Shown: in pieces, positions 8,188-16,735 of the stretch
How positions within the stretch are numbered: position 1 is the first letter of the stretch
Layout: every line of letters starts with the position of its first letter
Assembly (NCBI GenBank): GCA_039800005.1
Contig: JBDLRN010000010.1
Coordinates: 34,713-98,712 of the forward strand
DNA: 64,000 nt
Reading direction: 5' to 3'
Source: Casp-actino8 sp039800005
GTDB lineage: Bacteria > Actinomycetota > Acidimicrobiia > Acidimicrobiales > Ilumatobacteraceae
Notes under the pieces: generated by a model
Databases searched by the model: none
What the model was told of the DNA's origin: nothing
The model's input: only the letters and a program-made list of their open reading frames with translations
Made by a program: the position numbers and the translations under genes

Positions 8188-9228
8188 TCAGACGAGGACG
8201 ATTCCGGCCTCGCCGGCCTCGACGCGTCCGATCACGACGAACGGGCTACCCGCACCGACGACGTCGCCGACGACCGCCGGATCGATCGCGGCGAGCAATC
8301 CGCCGGACGTCTGCGGATCGAAGGCGATCGTCTCGAAGGCCGGGTCGACTGCGGGGTCGCGCCGGACACGCACCGCGACCGCCTGACGATTGCGCGCGTC
8401 GCCACCAGTCTTCACACCTCCACGCGCCGCGTCGAGGACGTCGGCGTAGAGCGGAAGCGACGACGTGTCGATCACGAAGGACGCCTCGGCGCGTTCGGCC
8501 ATCTCCCACCCGTGACCACCGAGTCCGTACCCGGTCACGTCGGTGACGGCGCGAACGGGCGACGACGGCCGATCGGACACGGCACGCAGGATCTCGCTCG
8601 CGCGCCGATTGAGCGTCCGCATCCCGGCGATGGCCTCGTCCTTGGCCCGCTGCGAACCACTCGCCAACGCCACACCCGTGCCGAGGGGTTTCGACAACAC
8701 CAGGACGTCACCCACGCGAGCCCCCTCCTTGCGGAAGATCCGTTCGGGATGCACCACACCCTGCACCGCCAATCCGAAGATCGGCTCGGGGTTGCGGATG
8801 GTGTGGCCGCCTGCGACCGATCCACCGGCCTCGTGCACGACCCGGGCCGCGGCGTCGAAGATCCGCACGATGGCCTCACGGGGAAAGTGCTCGGGAAAGG
8901 CGGCCACGTTGATCGCCATCACGACCCGGCCGCCCATGGCGAACACGTCGGAACATGCATTGGCCGCGGCGATGGCCCCGAAGTCGTCGGGGTCGTCGAC
9001 GAGGGGCGGGAAGAAGTCGGTGGTGCTGACCAGGGCCACGTCGTCGCTGACCCGGTACACCGCGGCGTCGTCGAAGGGAGCCAGACCGACCAGGAGTCCG
9101 GGATCGTCGGAGCGCGGCAACTCGTCGACCAGACCGGCCAGGAGATCCTTGCCCCACTTGGCGGCGCATCCCCCACAACTGGTCCATTCGGTCAGGCGCA
9201 ACACGCCGGTCATGTCTGGAGTGGTCAT
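8188..9228 (-). CDS. selD: Selenide, water dikinase (selenophosphate synthetase)
   Basis: A 346-residue PurM-like enzyme making selenophosphate from selenide and ATP. The N-terminal TSCGGCAAKWGKD holds the catalytic Cys (not selenocysteine) and Lys. DDAAVY, TTDFFPPLVDDP and ACSDVFAMGG are the ATP/metal-binding AIRS motifs, and GGHTIRNPEPIFGLAV follows. ATG at 9228 (MTTPDM) fits the family N-terminus. No SelA, SelB, tRNA-Sec or SelU/MnmH gene is visible in the window, so whether the product feeds selenocysteine or selenouridine cannot be told. Downstream is rnhB. Confidence 0.95.
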   Translation of the reverse strand: MTTPDMTGVLRLTEWTSCGGCAAKWGKDLLAGLVDELPRSDDPGLLVGLAPFDDAAVYRVSDDVALVSTTDFFPPLVDDPDDFGAIAAANACSDVFAMGGRVVMAINVAAFPEHFPREAIVRIFDAAARVVHEAGGSVAGGHTIRNPEPIFGLAVQGVVHPERIFRKEGARVGDVLVLSKPLGTGVALASGSQRAKDEAIAGMRTLNRRASEILRAVSDRPSSPVRAVTDVTGYGLGGHGWEMAERAEASFVIDTSSLPLYADVLDAARGGVKTGGDARNRQAVAVRVRRDPAVDPAFETIAFDPQTSGGLLAAIDPAVVGDVVGAGSPFVVIGRVEAGEAGIVLV

Positions 9229-9340
9229 GGGTCGAGTGTAGGGATGGCGAAACCGGGCCCTTCGACGGACCCTGGAGCCCACTTCACCAGGAGTGATACC
9301 GTCGGTCGAGGGATCGGCGAGATCCCGGAGCGGAGGAGCC

Positions 9341-11545
9341 ATGCTGAAGCGCGATCAGCGGCCTGTGAACCACGAGCCGTCGGCCGACACCGACACCCTC
9401 ACGCGGTCGTTCGAAGAACTCACAACATCGATGGAGCCGGCGTCGCCGGTACGCCGCGCCATGACCATCGGTCGCGCCGACGACCCGGCCGAACGTCAGG
9501 CCGACCGCATGGCCGACGCCGCTCTCAAGAATCTCGGTTCGTACGACGACGCCGGAGTGTCGACGATCAATCGTCGCGCCGTCGACGACGACCCGCTCGG
9601 TGGCACCGACGTCGATCCCGACGTGCAACGTTCGATCGACGCCAAGCGTGGCGGTGGTCGCCCGCTCGGCGATCGCGAGAACGCCGCCTTCTCCGACTCG
9701 TACGGCGTCGATCTGTCAGGCGTGCGCGTGCACACCGACTCCGACGCCGATCGTCTCAGCCGCTCGTTGCAGGCCGACGCCTTCACGACCGGCAACGACG
9801 TCTTCTTCCGTCGCGGCAAGTACGAGCCCGGCTCGTCGCAGGGCGACCAGTTGATCGGCCACGAACTCGCCCACGTGGCCAGCGAGTCGGCGGGAGCGTC
9901 GCGCAGCATCCACCGTTTCATGACGCCCGATGCGTTCAACGAACTCACCTATCAGGGTTTCTTCTCGTCGAAGAGCAAGGCGCAGATCGCCATCGCCGAC
10001 ATGTTGAAAGAACTCGACAAGTTGAAAGTGAAGGGCCAGGTTCCCGACACCAATCTCGCCGCCGCGATCGCCAAGGTCGACGGCATGATCAAGATCGCCA
10101 AGGCGTGGAAGGCCGATCACGAGGACGAGAACGGCAAAGCCGACGAGAACAAACTCAAGCGATACCAGGGCTTCGTCCAGTTCATCACGCGCGCCGAACA
10201 AGAACTGGCGACAATGAAGGGTCGCAGCAGTGGCGCGGCCACCGAGGCCGCCGCCATGCCAGCCGATGCTCGGGTCGTCAGCCTCGAGAAGCACTACCTC
10301 GGCGAAGGCGTCACACTCTTCCAGCGCGCTGGTGCTGCTCTCGACGAGTTGCTCGAGAAGCCCGGCCAGTCGGCCGAGTTCAAGATCGAACTCTCGATTC
10401 CGGTACCACCGGCCACGGTGGGCGGATTCCTCGAACTGTCGGCCGAACGCGACGACAAGGGCATCGAAGCCAAGGGCACCATCGCCATCACCGGTGGCGG
10501 CAGTGTCGGCGTCGCCGAACTGAAGGGAGCGCTTGGCGGCTACGTGTCGGCCAAGGGCGCCAACGGCGCCATGGTCGGCTCGCTCATCGAATATGCGCTC
10601 TATCGCCGGTGTGCCGAGAGCAACATGATCCCGTGGGAGGCCGAGGCCTACCTGTTCGGCGGTAGCGCCGACGCACGCGGCAAGCGACGCGCCGAGAAGC
10701 GCTCGCTGGAGACCGAGCAGGCGGCTTTCGGCGCGGGTGCCGGCGAGGACGGCGACGACTTCTACGCCGAGACCGGCGCCATGGCCGGATTCGAAGCCAA
10801 GGCCGGCATCTCCGACGCTCTCGAAGTGGAGGGCGGCGTGAAGGCCACCACCGGCACGCGCACCGACCGCAAGTCGCTCGAACAGGGCAAGGGTGTCGGC
10901 GCCAAGAACAAGAAGGCCGATTCCTGGATCAACGATCTCTCCGGTGGCACTCGCGGTGCTCAGGAGAAGACCGGTCGCACCATGCGCGGTTTCTCGGCCG
11001 AAGCCAAGGTGTCGGTCCTCGGTACCGAGATCGCCGTCGGCTACGAGGCCATGTGGGGCGCCAACAAGGGCACCGACGGCAAGACCACGACCATGGACAT
11101 CGAGAAGAGCGAGATCGCTCTCGGCATCGAGGAGATCCCGATCGAGAAACTCGTCGGCGACGCCGGCAAGGACATCATCATGAAGGCGATCGACCAGATC
11201 CAGAAGGAGATCGATCGCGCGCCGGACGAGCAGGTCGACCCGGTGGAAGAGGCCCAACTCGACGCCATGATCGACGAGGCCAAGGGCGCCGCCGAAGATT
11301 CGGCTCAGGAGGCCATCGAAGAAGCCGAAGGCGAATTCGAATCGGTGGAAGCTCTCGGCATGGAACTCGGCTTCGACTTCCTCGAGAAGGAACTGGCCTT
11401 CAAGATCACCAAGACCAGCGGCTACAAGGTCGCCCTGGGTGTTGTCGAGGTCGAGGCCAAGAAGACCGAGACCTTGCTCGAGAAGACCAAGAGCTTCAAG
11501 AAGGAAGACGCCAAGAAAGATGACGCCAAACCGGCGTCGGCGTGA
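9341..11545 (+). CDS. DUF4157 (eCIS core domain) protein with HExxH motif
   Basis: A 734-residue protein. The ATG at 9341 follows a GGAGGAG ribosome-binding site. Residues about 110-180 carry the DUF4157/eCIS-core pattern: FSDSYGVDLSGVRVHTDSDAD, FTTGNDVFFRRGKYEP and GHELAHV. HELAH (174-178) is a complete HExxH zinc-protease motif. The remaining 550 residues were not recognised. They include a Gly-rich beta-like middle section (GTIAITGGGSVGVAELKGALGGY) with repeated A-G-F-x-A-K-like strands, and an acidic helical tail ending in Lys-rich coils. In other bacteria this domain marks extracellular contractile injection system loci, often on effectors. It is first of a plus-strand unit with a chaperone-like protein and a CIS-type AAA ATPase. 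No signal peptide. Confidence 0.78.
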   Translation: MLKRDQRPVNHEPSADTDTLTRSFEELTTSMEPASPVRRAMTIGRADDPAERQADRMADAALKNLGSYDDAGVSTINRRAVDDDPLGGTDVDPDVQRSIDAKRGGGRPLGDRENAAFSDSYGVDLSGVRVHTDSDADRLSRSLQADAFTTGNDVFFRRGKYEPGSSQGDQLIGHELAHVASESAGASRSIHRFMTPDAFNELTYQGFFSSKSKAQIAIADMLKELDKLKVKGQVPDTNLAAAIAKVDGMIKIAKAWKADHEDENGKADENKLKRYQGFVQFITRAEQELATMKGRSSGAATEAAAMPADARVVSLEKHYLGEGVTLFQRAGAALDELLEKPGQSAEFKIELSIPVPPATVGGFLELSAERDDKGIEAKGTIAITGGGSVGVAELKGALGGYVSAKGANGAMVGSLIEYALYRRCAESNMIPWEAEAYLFGGSADARGKRRAEKRSLETEQAAFGAGAGEDGDDFYAETGAMAGFEAKAGISDALEVEGGVKATTGTRTDRKSLEQGKGVGAKNKKADSWINDLSGGTRGAQEKTGRTMRGFSAEAKVSVLGTEIAVGYEAMWGANKGTDGKTTTMDIEKSEIALGIEEIPIEKLVGDAGKDIIMKAIDQIQKEIDRAPDEQVDPVEEAQLDAMIDEAKGAAEDSAQEAIEEAEGEFESVEALGMELGFDFLEKELAFKITKTSGYKVALGVVEVEAKKTETLLEKTKSFKKEDAKKDDAKPASA

Positions 11546-11557
11546 CGGTAGACCCTC

Positions 11558-12322
11558 ATGCCTGACGTGAATTTCGTGCACGAATCCGGCGACGTCGTCG
11601 TCCGGTCCATCGAAGTGAGGATCGACGGAAACTCTGCCTCGATCTCCGGACTGGTGTCGACCGACGTCTGGGAGCACATCGAACGCGAGGACGTGTTCGG
11701 TGCCGCACATCGACGTCGAGCCGGAGCACTCACGGGATCCGGCGACGTCAAGATCGAGATCACCGGCGCTGCGGCAGCCATGCAAGCCGGAAGCGGCCCG
11801 TTCGCCCGCGACTGGGCCATCGTGAATGCAGCCCGACGAGTCGACGACGCTCCCGGCGAAGTGTGGACCGGCGCATTGTTCTCCGACCCTCCTCAGTGGA
11901 GCAAGGCCGCCGACGCCTTGGTCGAACTGGGCTTCTCGCTCGTCGCCGACGGAGACACCTCCGCCGACTACTCCGATGGATCGGGAACGTCGGTCACCGT
12001 CAGCGCGAATCCCGACGCTCGTCTCGGCAGCATCACGTGCCATCAGGTGGTCGGATCACCCGACCCGTCGGCGCTGAGCGACGTGTTGACCGTCGTCAAT
12101 CACGTGAACGACACCTTTCCGGCCGGAACGCTCTCCTTCTCGGGCGACACCCTCACGATGAAGTGTGGGGTACCGATCCCCGGGGGCAACGACGTGTCCG
12201 ACGTCTTGGAAGCCCTCGCCTACGGATTGCCCGGGATGCTCGAGATGGTCGCCCCGGCGATCCGACGAGTCGCTTCGGGCGACGTCACCTCTGCCGATGC
12301 GATTCACGAGATCTTCGGCTGA
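11558..12322 (+). CDS. Uncharacterised protein with YbjN/chaperone-like C-terminal half
   Basis: A 254-residue soluble acidic protein, 12 bases after the DUF4157 gene. Residues 1-75 form a beta-rich segment with no recognised match. Residues about 120-250 read like the YbjN/type III chaperone-like fold: two strands (GTLSFSGDTLTMKCGVPIP) after an alternating helix, then a helix ending in LEMVAPAIRRVASGDVTSADA. Given its place between a putative effector and its ATPase, an adaptor or chaperone role is a reasonable inference, not shown. Its 3' end overlaps the AAA gene by 26 bases. Confidence 0.55.
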   Translation: MPDVNFVHESGDVVVRSIEVRIDGNSASISGLVSTDVWEHIEREDVFGAAHRRRAGALTGSGDVKIEITGAAAAMQAGSGPFARDWAIVNAARRVDDAPGEVWTGALFSDPPQWSKAADALVELGFSLVADGDTSADYSDGSGTSVTVSANPDARLGSITCHQVVGSPDPSALSDVLTVVNHVNDTFPAGTLSFSGDTLTMKCGVPIPGGNDVSDVLEALAYGLPGMLEMVAPAIRRVASGDVTSADAIHEIFG

Positions 12323-14063
12323 CTCGGTCGAGACGCGTTTCACCGACGCCGTCGTCGCGCTGCTCGCCCGCAACGCCACCGACGGCACGCGTCAGGATCC
12401 GACGTCGCTCGACTCGTTGCAGAAGGATCTGCTTCGTAGCGACGAGCCGGTGGTCGCTCTCGCTCGCTCGTTCGGCTGCGCCGACGACGAGATCGCCACA
12501 TTCGTCATCCTCGTTCACGTCGAGCGCTCGCTCGAGCGCCAACGAGTTCTCGCGCCACTCGCCGTCGACGGTGATGGCTCGCTCCGGCTCGGTTCGCTCG
12601 ACCAACTGGCGCGACCGTCCTTCCGCGGTTCGGTCACGGTCGGCCCCGACTCCCGTCTGCGACGAGCTCGTCTCGTGTCGGTCGGAGCGGCCGGCCCCTT
12701 CGCCAGTCGCATCGTTCGCGTCGACGCGTCGGTGATGTGGGGCCTGGCCGGCGATCCGCGACCGGATCCCGCCCTCCCGATGGGATCACGTCTCGTCGAG
12801 CGTCAGTCGAGCGGCGATCACACGTCGATGCTCGTGACGGGTGATGATCCGACGCGCCGCCGCACGCTGCTCATGCACGAGTTGGCCGGCGGACCGATTC
12901 TCGTGGTGCGCGATCCGGTCGAATCGGCGCACTGGGACGCCGCCGTGCGCGAAGCCACCCTGGCTGGCGCGGCGTTGGTCGTCGAACTCACGTCCACCTT
13001 GAGTCCGGTCGGCAGCACCACGCTCGACGACGCCACTCATCTGGTGATCGGTTTGTCGACGTCGGCCGGAGTCGATCCCGAACTGCTCCCTCGCCGCGCG
13101 TGGAAGGAGATGGCCGCCGCGCCTGGGGCCGCCTCGTCCGACGAGGTCGCATCCGTGCTGGGGCAGCAGTCGCCCCATCCGCTCACCGCCGATCAGCTGC
13201 GACGCGTGCACAGCACGTTGCCCCTCGTCGACGGTGACCTGTCGCGTGCCGTGCGTCGACTCGCCGACCATCGTCTCTTCGAACTCGGCAACCGCACGTC
13301 GCCCTCTCGCACCTGGGACGATCTGGTGGTCGAGACGGACTGCCTCGACGAACTCCGGCACCTCGCCAATCGCTACCGCCAGGCGAGCAAGGTGCGCGAA
13401 CTACCCGGCGTCGGACGCCACGTTCCCCCCGGAATCCTCGCCGTGTTCGCCGGAGCGTCCGGAACCGGCAAGACCCTGGCGGCCGAGGTCATCGCCGGCG
13501 ACCTCGGACTCGAGTTGGTGAAGATCGACCTGTCGACCGTGGTGTCGAAGTACATCGGCGAGACCGAGAAGAACCTCGAGGAGGTCTTCGACGCGGCGAG
13601 CGTGGGTGGCGCGTTGGTGCTCTTCGACGAGGGTGACGCCATCTTCGGCAAGCGCAGCGAGACCACCGACGCTCGCGATCGCTACGCCAACATCGAAGTG
13701 GCGTATCTGCTGCAGCGCGTCGAGACCTTCGAGGGTTTCGTCATCATCAGCACCAACCTGGCCGCCAACGTCGACCAGGCCTTTCAGCGTCGCATCCAAG
13801 GCATGGTCGAGTTCGTTCCCCCGGACCGCGAACTCCGCCTGAAGTTGTGGCGCCTGCACCTGCCGCTGTCGCTCTGCGACGGCGTCGACCACGACGAACT
13901 CGCCGCCATCAACATGGCCGGCGGCAGCATCCGTAACGTGGCGGTCGCGGCGGCGTTCCTCGCGTCGAGCGACGGTTCACCCATCCGACGCGATCACATT
14001 CGCGTCGCTCTGCGACGCGAGATGCGCAAGCTCGGACGCCTCGCCGAGGGACTCCTACCGTGA
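12297..14063 (+). CDS. AAA+ ATPase of the contractile-injection-system type
   Basis: A 588-residue protein. The ATG at 12297 overlaps the previous gene by 26 bases; the frame is open further back, but the earlier part shadows that gene. Residues 1-120 are helical and winged-helix-like. A middle region of about 120-330 looks like a degenerate AAA domain (LLMHELAGGPILVVRDP with no Walker A). The active module is C-terminal: FAGASGTGKTLAA (Walker A, about 385-392), VLFDEGDAIFGKRSE (Walker B, about 440), an ARDRYANIEVAYLLQR second-region helix and QRRIQGMVEFVPP (arginine finger region). This layout is shared with AFP15-like ATPases of injection systems. It ends in a GTGA overlap with the MOSC gene. 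Confidence 0.8.
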   Translation: MRFTRSSADSVETRFTDAVVALLARNATDGTRQDPTSLDSLQKDLLRSDEPVVALARSFGCADDEIATFVILVHVERSLERQRVLAPLAVDGDGSLRLGSLDQLARPSFRGSVTVGPDSRLRRARLVSVGAAGPFASRIVRVDASVMWGLAGDPRPDPALPMGSRLVERQSSGDHTSMLVTGDDPTRRRTLLMHELAGGPILVVRDPVESAHWDAAVREATLAGAALVVELTSTLSPVGSTTLDDATHLVIGLSTSAGVDPELLPRRAWKEMAAAPGAASSDEVASVLGQQSPHPLTADQLRRVHSTLPLVDGDLSRAVRRLADHRLFELGNRTSPSRTWDDLVVETDCLDELRHLANRYRQASKVRELPGVGRHVPPGILAVFAGASGTGKTLAAEVIAGDLGLELVKIDLSTVVSKYIGETEKNLEEVFDAASVGGALVLFDEGDAIFGKRSETTDARDRYANIEVAYLLQRVETFEGFVIISTNLAANVDQAFQRRIQGMVEFVPPDRELRLKLWRLHLPLSLCDGVDHDELAAINMAGGSIRNVAVAAAFLASSDGSPIRRDHIRVALRREMRKLGRLAEGLLP

Positions 14064-14821
14064 CATCTCCTGGCGTGAACGAGCCGATTCCGGTCGGCCC
14101 CTACCTGTTCACCGAACGCGACGCACGCAAGACTCTGCTGAACGCGTCGACCATCGTCGACATGATGAACGGTCCGCACGCACGAGGCACGATCGATCAT
14201 CTGCACAGCCGCGTCGACGACCTGCTGCGCGACGTCGATCCGCTGACCCTCGACCGCGAGTCACTCGAGACGATCTTGGCGACGGTGTGGGCCACCCTCG
14301 CGGCGGCTCCGGCCACCCTTCGGTCGGCCGGTGTTCTTCCCGCCCGTCAGGCCGGACGCATCGCACGGATCAACATCAGCAGAGGCGGCGTCCCCAAGAG
14401 GCCGATCGACGAGACCTACGTCGACTGGAACGGACTCGACGGCGATGTCCAGGCGACGCGCGAACATCACGGCCGACCGTTCCAGGCCCTCTGTCTCTGG
14501 TCGGCCGAGGTGATCGACACGCTCGCCGCCGACGGCCATCCGATCGCCTACGGCTCGGCCGGCGAGAACGTCACGATCGCCGGCGTTCGATGGGACGACG
14601 TGGTTCCCGGTGTCCGCCTACGGATCGACGAAGTCGAATGCGAGGTGTGGGCCTACGCCGTTCCGTGCAGGAAGAACGCCCAGTGGATGAGCGACGGCGA
14701 CTTCTCGCGTCTGCACCACGATCGCCACGCCGAGACGGGTCGCGCCGTGAGTCGCGTGTACGCGACCGTGACGCAGCGAGGCACGATCCGCACCGGGGCC
14801 GACGTCGTGCTCGAACCGTGA
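14060..14821 (+). CDS. MOSC-domain protein with unrecognised N-terminal extension
   Basis: A 253-residue protein. Residues about 105-253 form a MOSC domain (ARINISRGGVPKRPID, GSAGENVTI, then AYAVPCRKNAQW with the conserved Cys that can bind sulfur or molybdopterin). Stand-alone MOSC proteins, related to MOCO sulfurase and YiiM, act on molybdenum cofactor or N-hydroxylated substrates. The first 100 residues (PIPVGPYLFTERDARKTLLN...) are helical and not recognised, and no start codon lies near the domain boundary, so this looks like a true fusion. GTG at 14060 overlaps the AAA stop, so it is translationally coupled to an injection-system-like ATPase, an unexpected partner. Confidence 0.75.
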   Translation: MTSPGVNEPIPVGPYLFTERDARKTLLNASTIVDMMNGPHARGTIDHLHSRVDDLLRDVDPLTLDRESLETILATVWATLAAAPATLRSAGVLPARQAGRIARINISRGGVPKRPIDETYVDWNGLDGDVQATREHHGRPFQALCLWSAEVIDTLAADGHPIAYGSAGENVTIAGVRWDDVVPGVRLRIDEVECEVWAYAVPCRKNAQWMSDGDFSRLHHDRHAETGRAVSRVYATVTQRGTIRTGADVVLEP

Positions 14822-14850
14822 CGATCACGTGAGTCGCCCGAGCCGGCGAC

Positions 14851-15741
14851 TCACATCGGCGGGCCGCCCCACGCCGGAACACCCGACGGGATCTCTCCGA
14901 ACAGCACGTCCTTGGCTCCGGCCAGCGATTCGACCGTCCACTGCTTGCCACCCGCCGCGATCGAATGCGAGATCTCGGTGGGGCGGATGCGGTGCACCTG
15001 ATCGCCGAGCACGATGAAGGTCTGTCCGCTCACGTCGGACGCGTGATCGCTGGCGAGGAACGCGACCATCGGACTGATGTTGGCCGGGTCGTACTTGTCG
15101 AAGCCCGAGTCGGGGCGGGCGAACTTGGGATTCACCTCGGTCATCGGCGTGCGGGCTCGCGGCGCGATGCAGTTGACGGTGACGTTGTAACGGCCCAACT
15201 CGCGCGCCAGCACCAAGGTCATGGTGATGATGCCGCCCTTGGCCGAGCCGTAGTTGCCCTGGCCGGGACCGCCGAACAATCCGCTCTCGCTCGTGGTGTT
15301 GATGATGCGCCGTTGCGGCAACACACCGCTCTCACCGAGTGCCTTGGCGGCGTTGCGCCAGTGCACGGCCGCGAAGTGCGACGGAGCGAAATGACCCTTC
15401 AGGTGAACGTCGACCACGCTGTCGAACTGATTCTCTTCCATGGAGAAACTCATGGCGTCACGAATGAATCCGGCGTTGTTGACGAGCACGTGCAGATCGC
15501 CGAAGGTGGTGACCGCGGTGTCGACGAGGGACTTCGCGCTCCCCCAGTCGCTCACGCTTCCACGATGCGCCACGGCCTGCCCGCCGGCGGAGGTGATCGC
15601 CGACACCACGTCGTCGACGGCCGGTGACAGATCGTTGACGACCACCGCGGCCCCTTCGCGCGCGAGGTACTCGGCGTGACATCGGCCCACTCCCTGCGCC
15701 GCTCCGGTGACGATGGCGACTTTCCCGGTCAATGCACCCAT
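14851..15741 (-). CDS. Short-chain dehydrogenase/reductase (steroid/acyl type)
   Basis: A 296-residue NAD(P)-dependent oxidoreductase. The cofactor motif TGAAQGVGR is at residues 12-20, NNAGF in the middle, and the catalytic Ser and Y-x3-K appear in INTTSESGLFG and GNYGSAKGG. A 40-residue C-terminal tail ending GVPAWGGPPM is longer than in classical FabG and typical of actinobacterial SDRs in steroid and fatty-acid clusters. It is divergent from the SDR at 15848, with a shared TCTGAC-type operator between them 28 bases from its start. Confidence 0.85.
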   Translation of the reverse strand: MGALTGKVAIVTGAAQGVGRCHAEYLAREGAAVVVNDLSPAVDDVVSAITSAGGQAVAHRGSVSDWGSAKSLVDTAVTTFGDLHVLVNNAGFIRDAMSFSMEENQFDSVVDVHLKGHFAPSHFAAVHWRNAAKALGESGVLPQRRIINTTSESGLFGGPGQGNYGSAKGGIITMTLVLARELGRYNVTVNCIAPRARTPMTEVNPKFARPDSGFDKYDPANISPMVAFLASDHASDVSGQTFIVLGDQVHRIRPTEISHSIAAGGKQWTVESLAGAKDVLFGEIPSGVPAWGGPPM

Positions 15742-15768
15742 GAGGCCCCCTGAGGCTCGTTCGACGTT

Positions 15769-15785
15769 TCTGATACCGTGTCAGA
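15769..15785. promoter_or_regulatory. Regulon operator 1 (TCTGAC-N5-GTCAGA type)
   Basis: TCTGATACCGTGTCAGA, extended by GTT/AAC on both flanks to a 23-bp palindrome with one changed base. It sits between divergent SDR genes (starts 15741 and 15848). It is one of six such sites in the window. Confidence 0.85.
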
Positions 15786-15847
15786 AACTAGTCGTCGACG
15801 GGTGCACGCCGACAACGTGCTGTGTTTCGAGGGGGTGACGGGTCGCC

Positions 15848-16675
15848 ATGGCTGATCGAACGGCGCCCCCGGTCGCTCTCGTCACCGGCGCCACCCGCGG
15901 GATCGGTCGCGGCGTCGCCCTCGCCCTCGGACGCCTCGGCCACACCGTCGTGATCACCGGCCGCACCCTCGCCGAAGGCACCGCGGTCAATCCAGCGACC
16001 GGTCACCCACTACCCGGGAGCCTGCGCACCACCGCCGCTGAGATCGAAGCCGCCGGCGGAACGTGTGTGCCCCTCGTGAACGACGTTCTCGACCTCGATC
16101 GAGCCGCGCCACTGGTCGACGAGATCGTCGAACGATGCGGTCGACTCGACGTGTTGGTCAACAACGCGGTGTACGTCGGACCGGGCAACGACTGCGTGTT
16201 CACCGAGAACGACCCCGACGACGTGGTGCGCCGCGTGACCGGCAATCTCACCGCTCCTCTGCTCCTCACGCATGCCTTCGTGCGTCACGCACTCGCGCGC
16301 GACGTTCATCCGACTCTGGGCGCACGGGCCTGGTTGATCGACGTCACGAGCGACGCCGGTCGACGCACACCCGAACGTCTGGCGGGCCAGGGCGGTTGGT
16401 CGTTGGTGTACGCAGCCACCAAGGGCGGCTTCCACCGCATCGCCGACATGGTCGCCCACGAATACGGGCATCACGGCATCCGCGCCGTGAACGTCAACCC
16501 CGGGCTGGTGGCCACCGAACGGGTCCTCGACAGCGGGCCCGGTTTGGCCTGGATCGCCGAACGAGGCGCCACGCCCGAGGCGATCGGTGAGGGCATCGTG
16601 CGTGTCGTACGCGACCCGGTGGTGGGAAATGGAGCCTACGTTCACGTCCAGGACTACCTGAACGAGAGTTCCTGA
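15848..16675 (+). CDS. Short-chain dehydrogenase/reductase
   Basis: A 275-residue SDR: TGATRGIGRG cofactor loop, NNAVYVGPG, and VYAATKGGF with the catalytic Tyr and Lys. It shares unusual features with the SDR at 39827-40660: a PGSL-x2-TAA insert after the second strand and a GxGGW before the active-site Tyr. The two are recent-looking paralogues in the same regulon region. It heads a plus-strand unit with an amidohydrolase (60 bases on) and a FadD ligase. ATG at 15848; the regulon operator lies 63 bases upstream. Confidence 0.85.
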   Translation: MADRTAPPVALVTGATRGIGRGVALALGRLGHTVVITGRTLAEGTAVNPATGHPLPGSLRTTAAEIEAAGGTCVPLVNDVLDLDRAAPLVDEIVERCGRLDVLVNNAVYVGPGNDCVFTENDPDDVVRRVTGNLTAPLLLTHAFVRHALARDVHPTLGARAWLIDVTSDAGRRTPERLAGQGGWSLVYAATKGGFHRIADMVAHEYGHHGIRAVNVNPGLVATERVLDSGPGLAWIAERGATPEAIGEGIVRVVRDPVVGNGAYVHVQDYLNESS

Positions 16676-16735
16676 ACGATGATTCGTGATCGAGATCCAT
16701 CGATCCAGGCAGAGCGAACCGAAGAGGAGACGACG

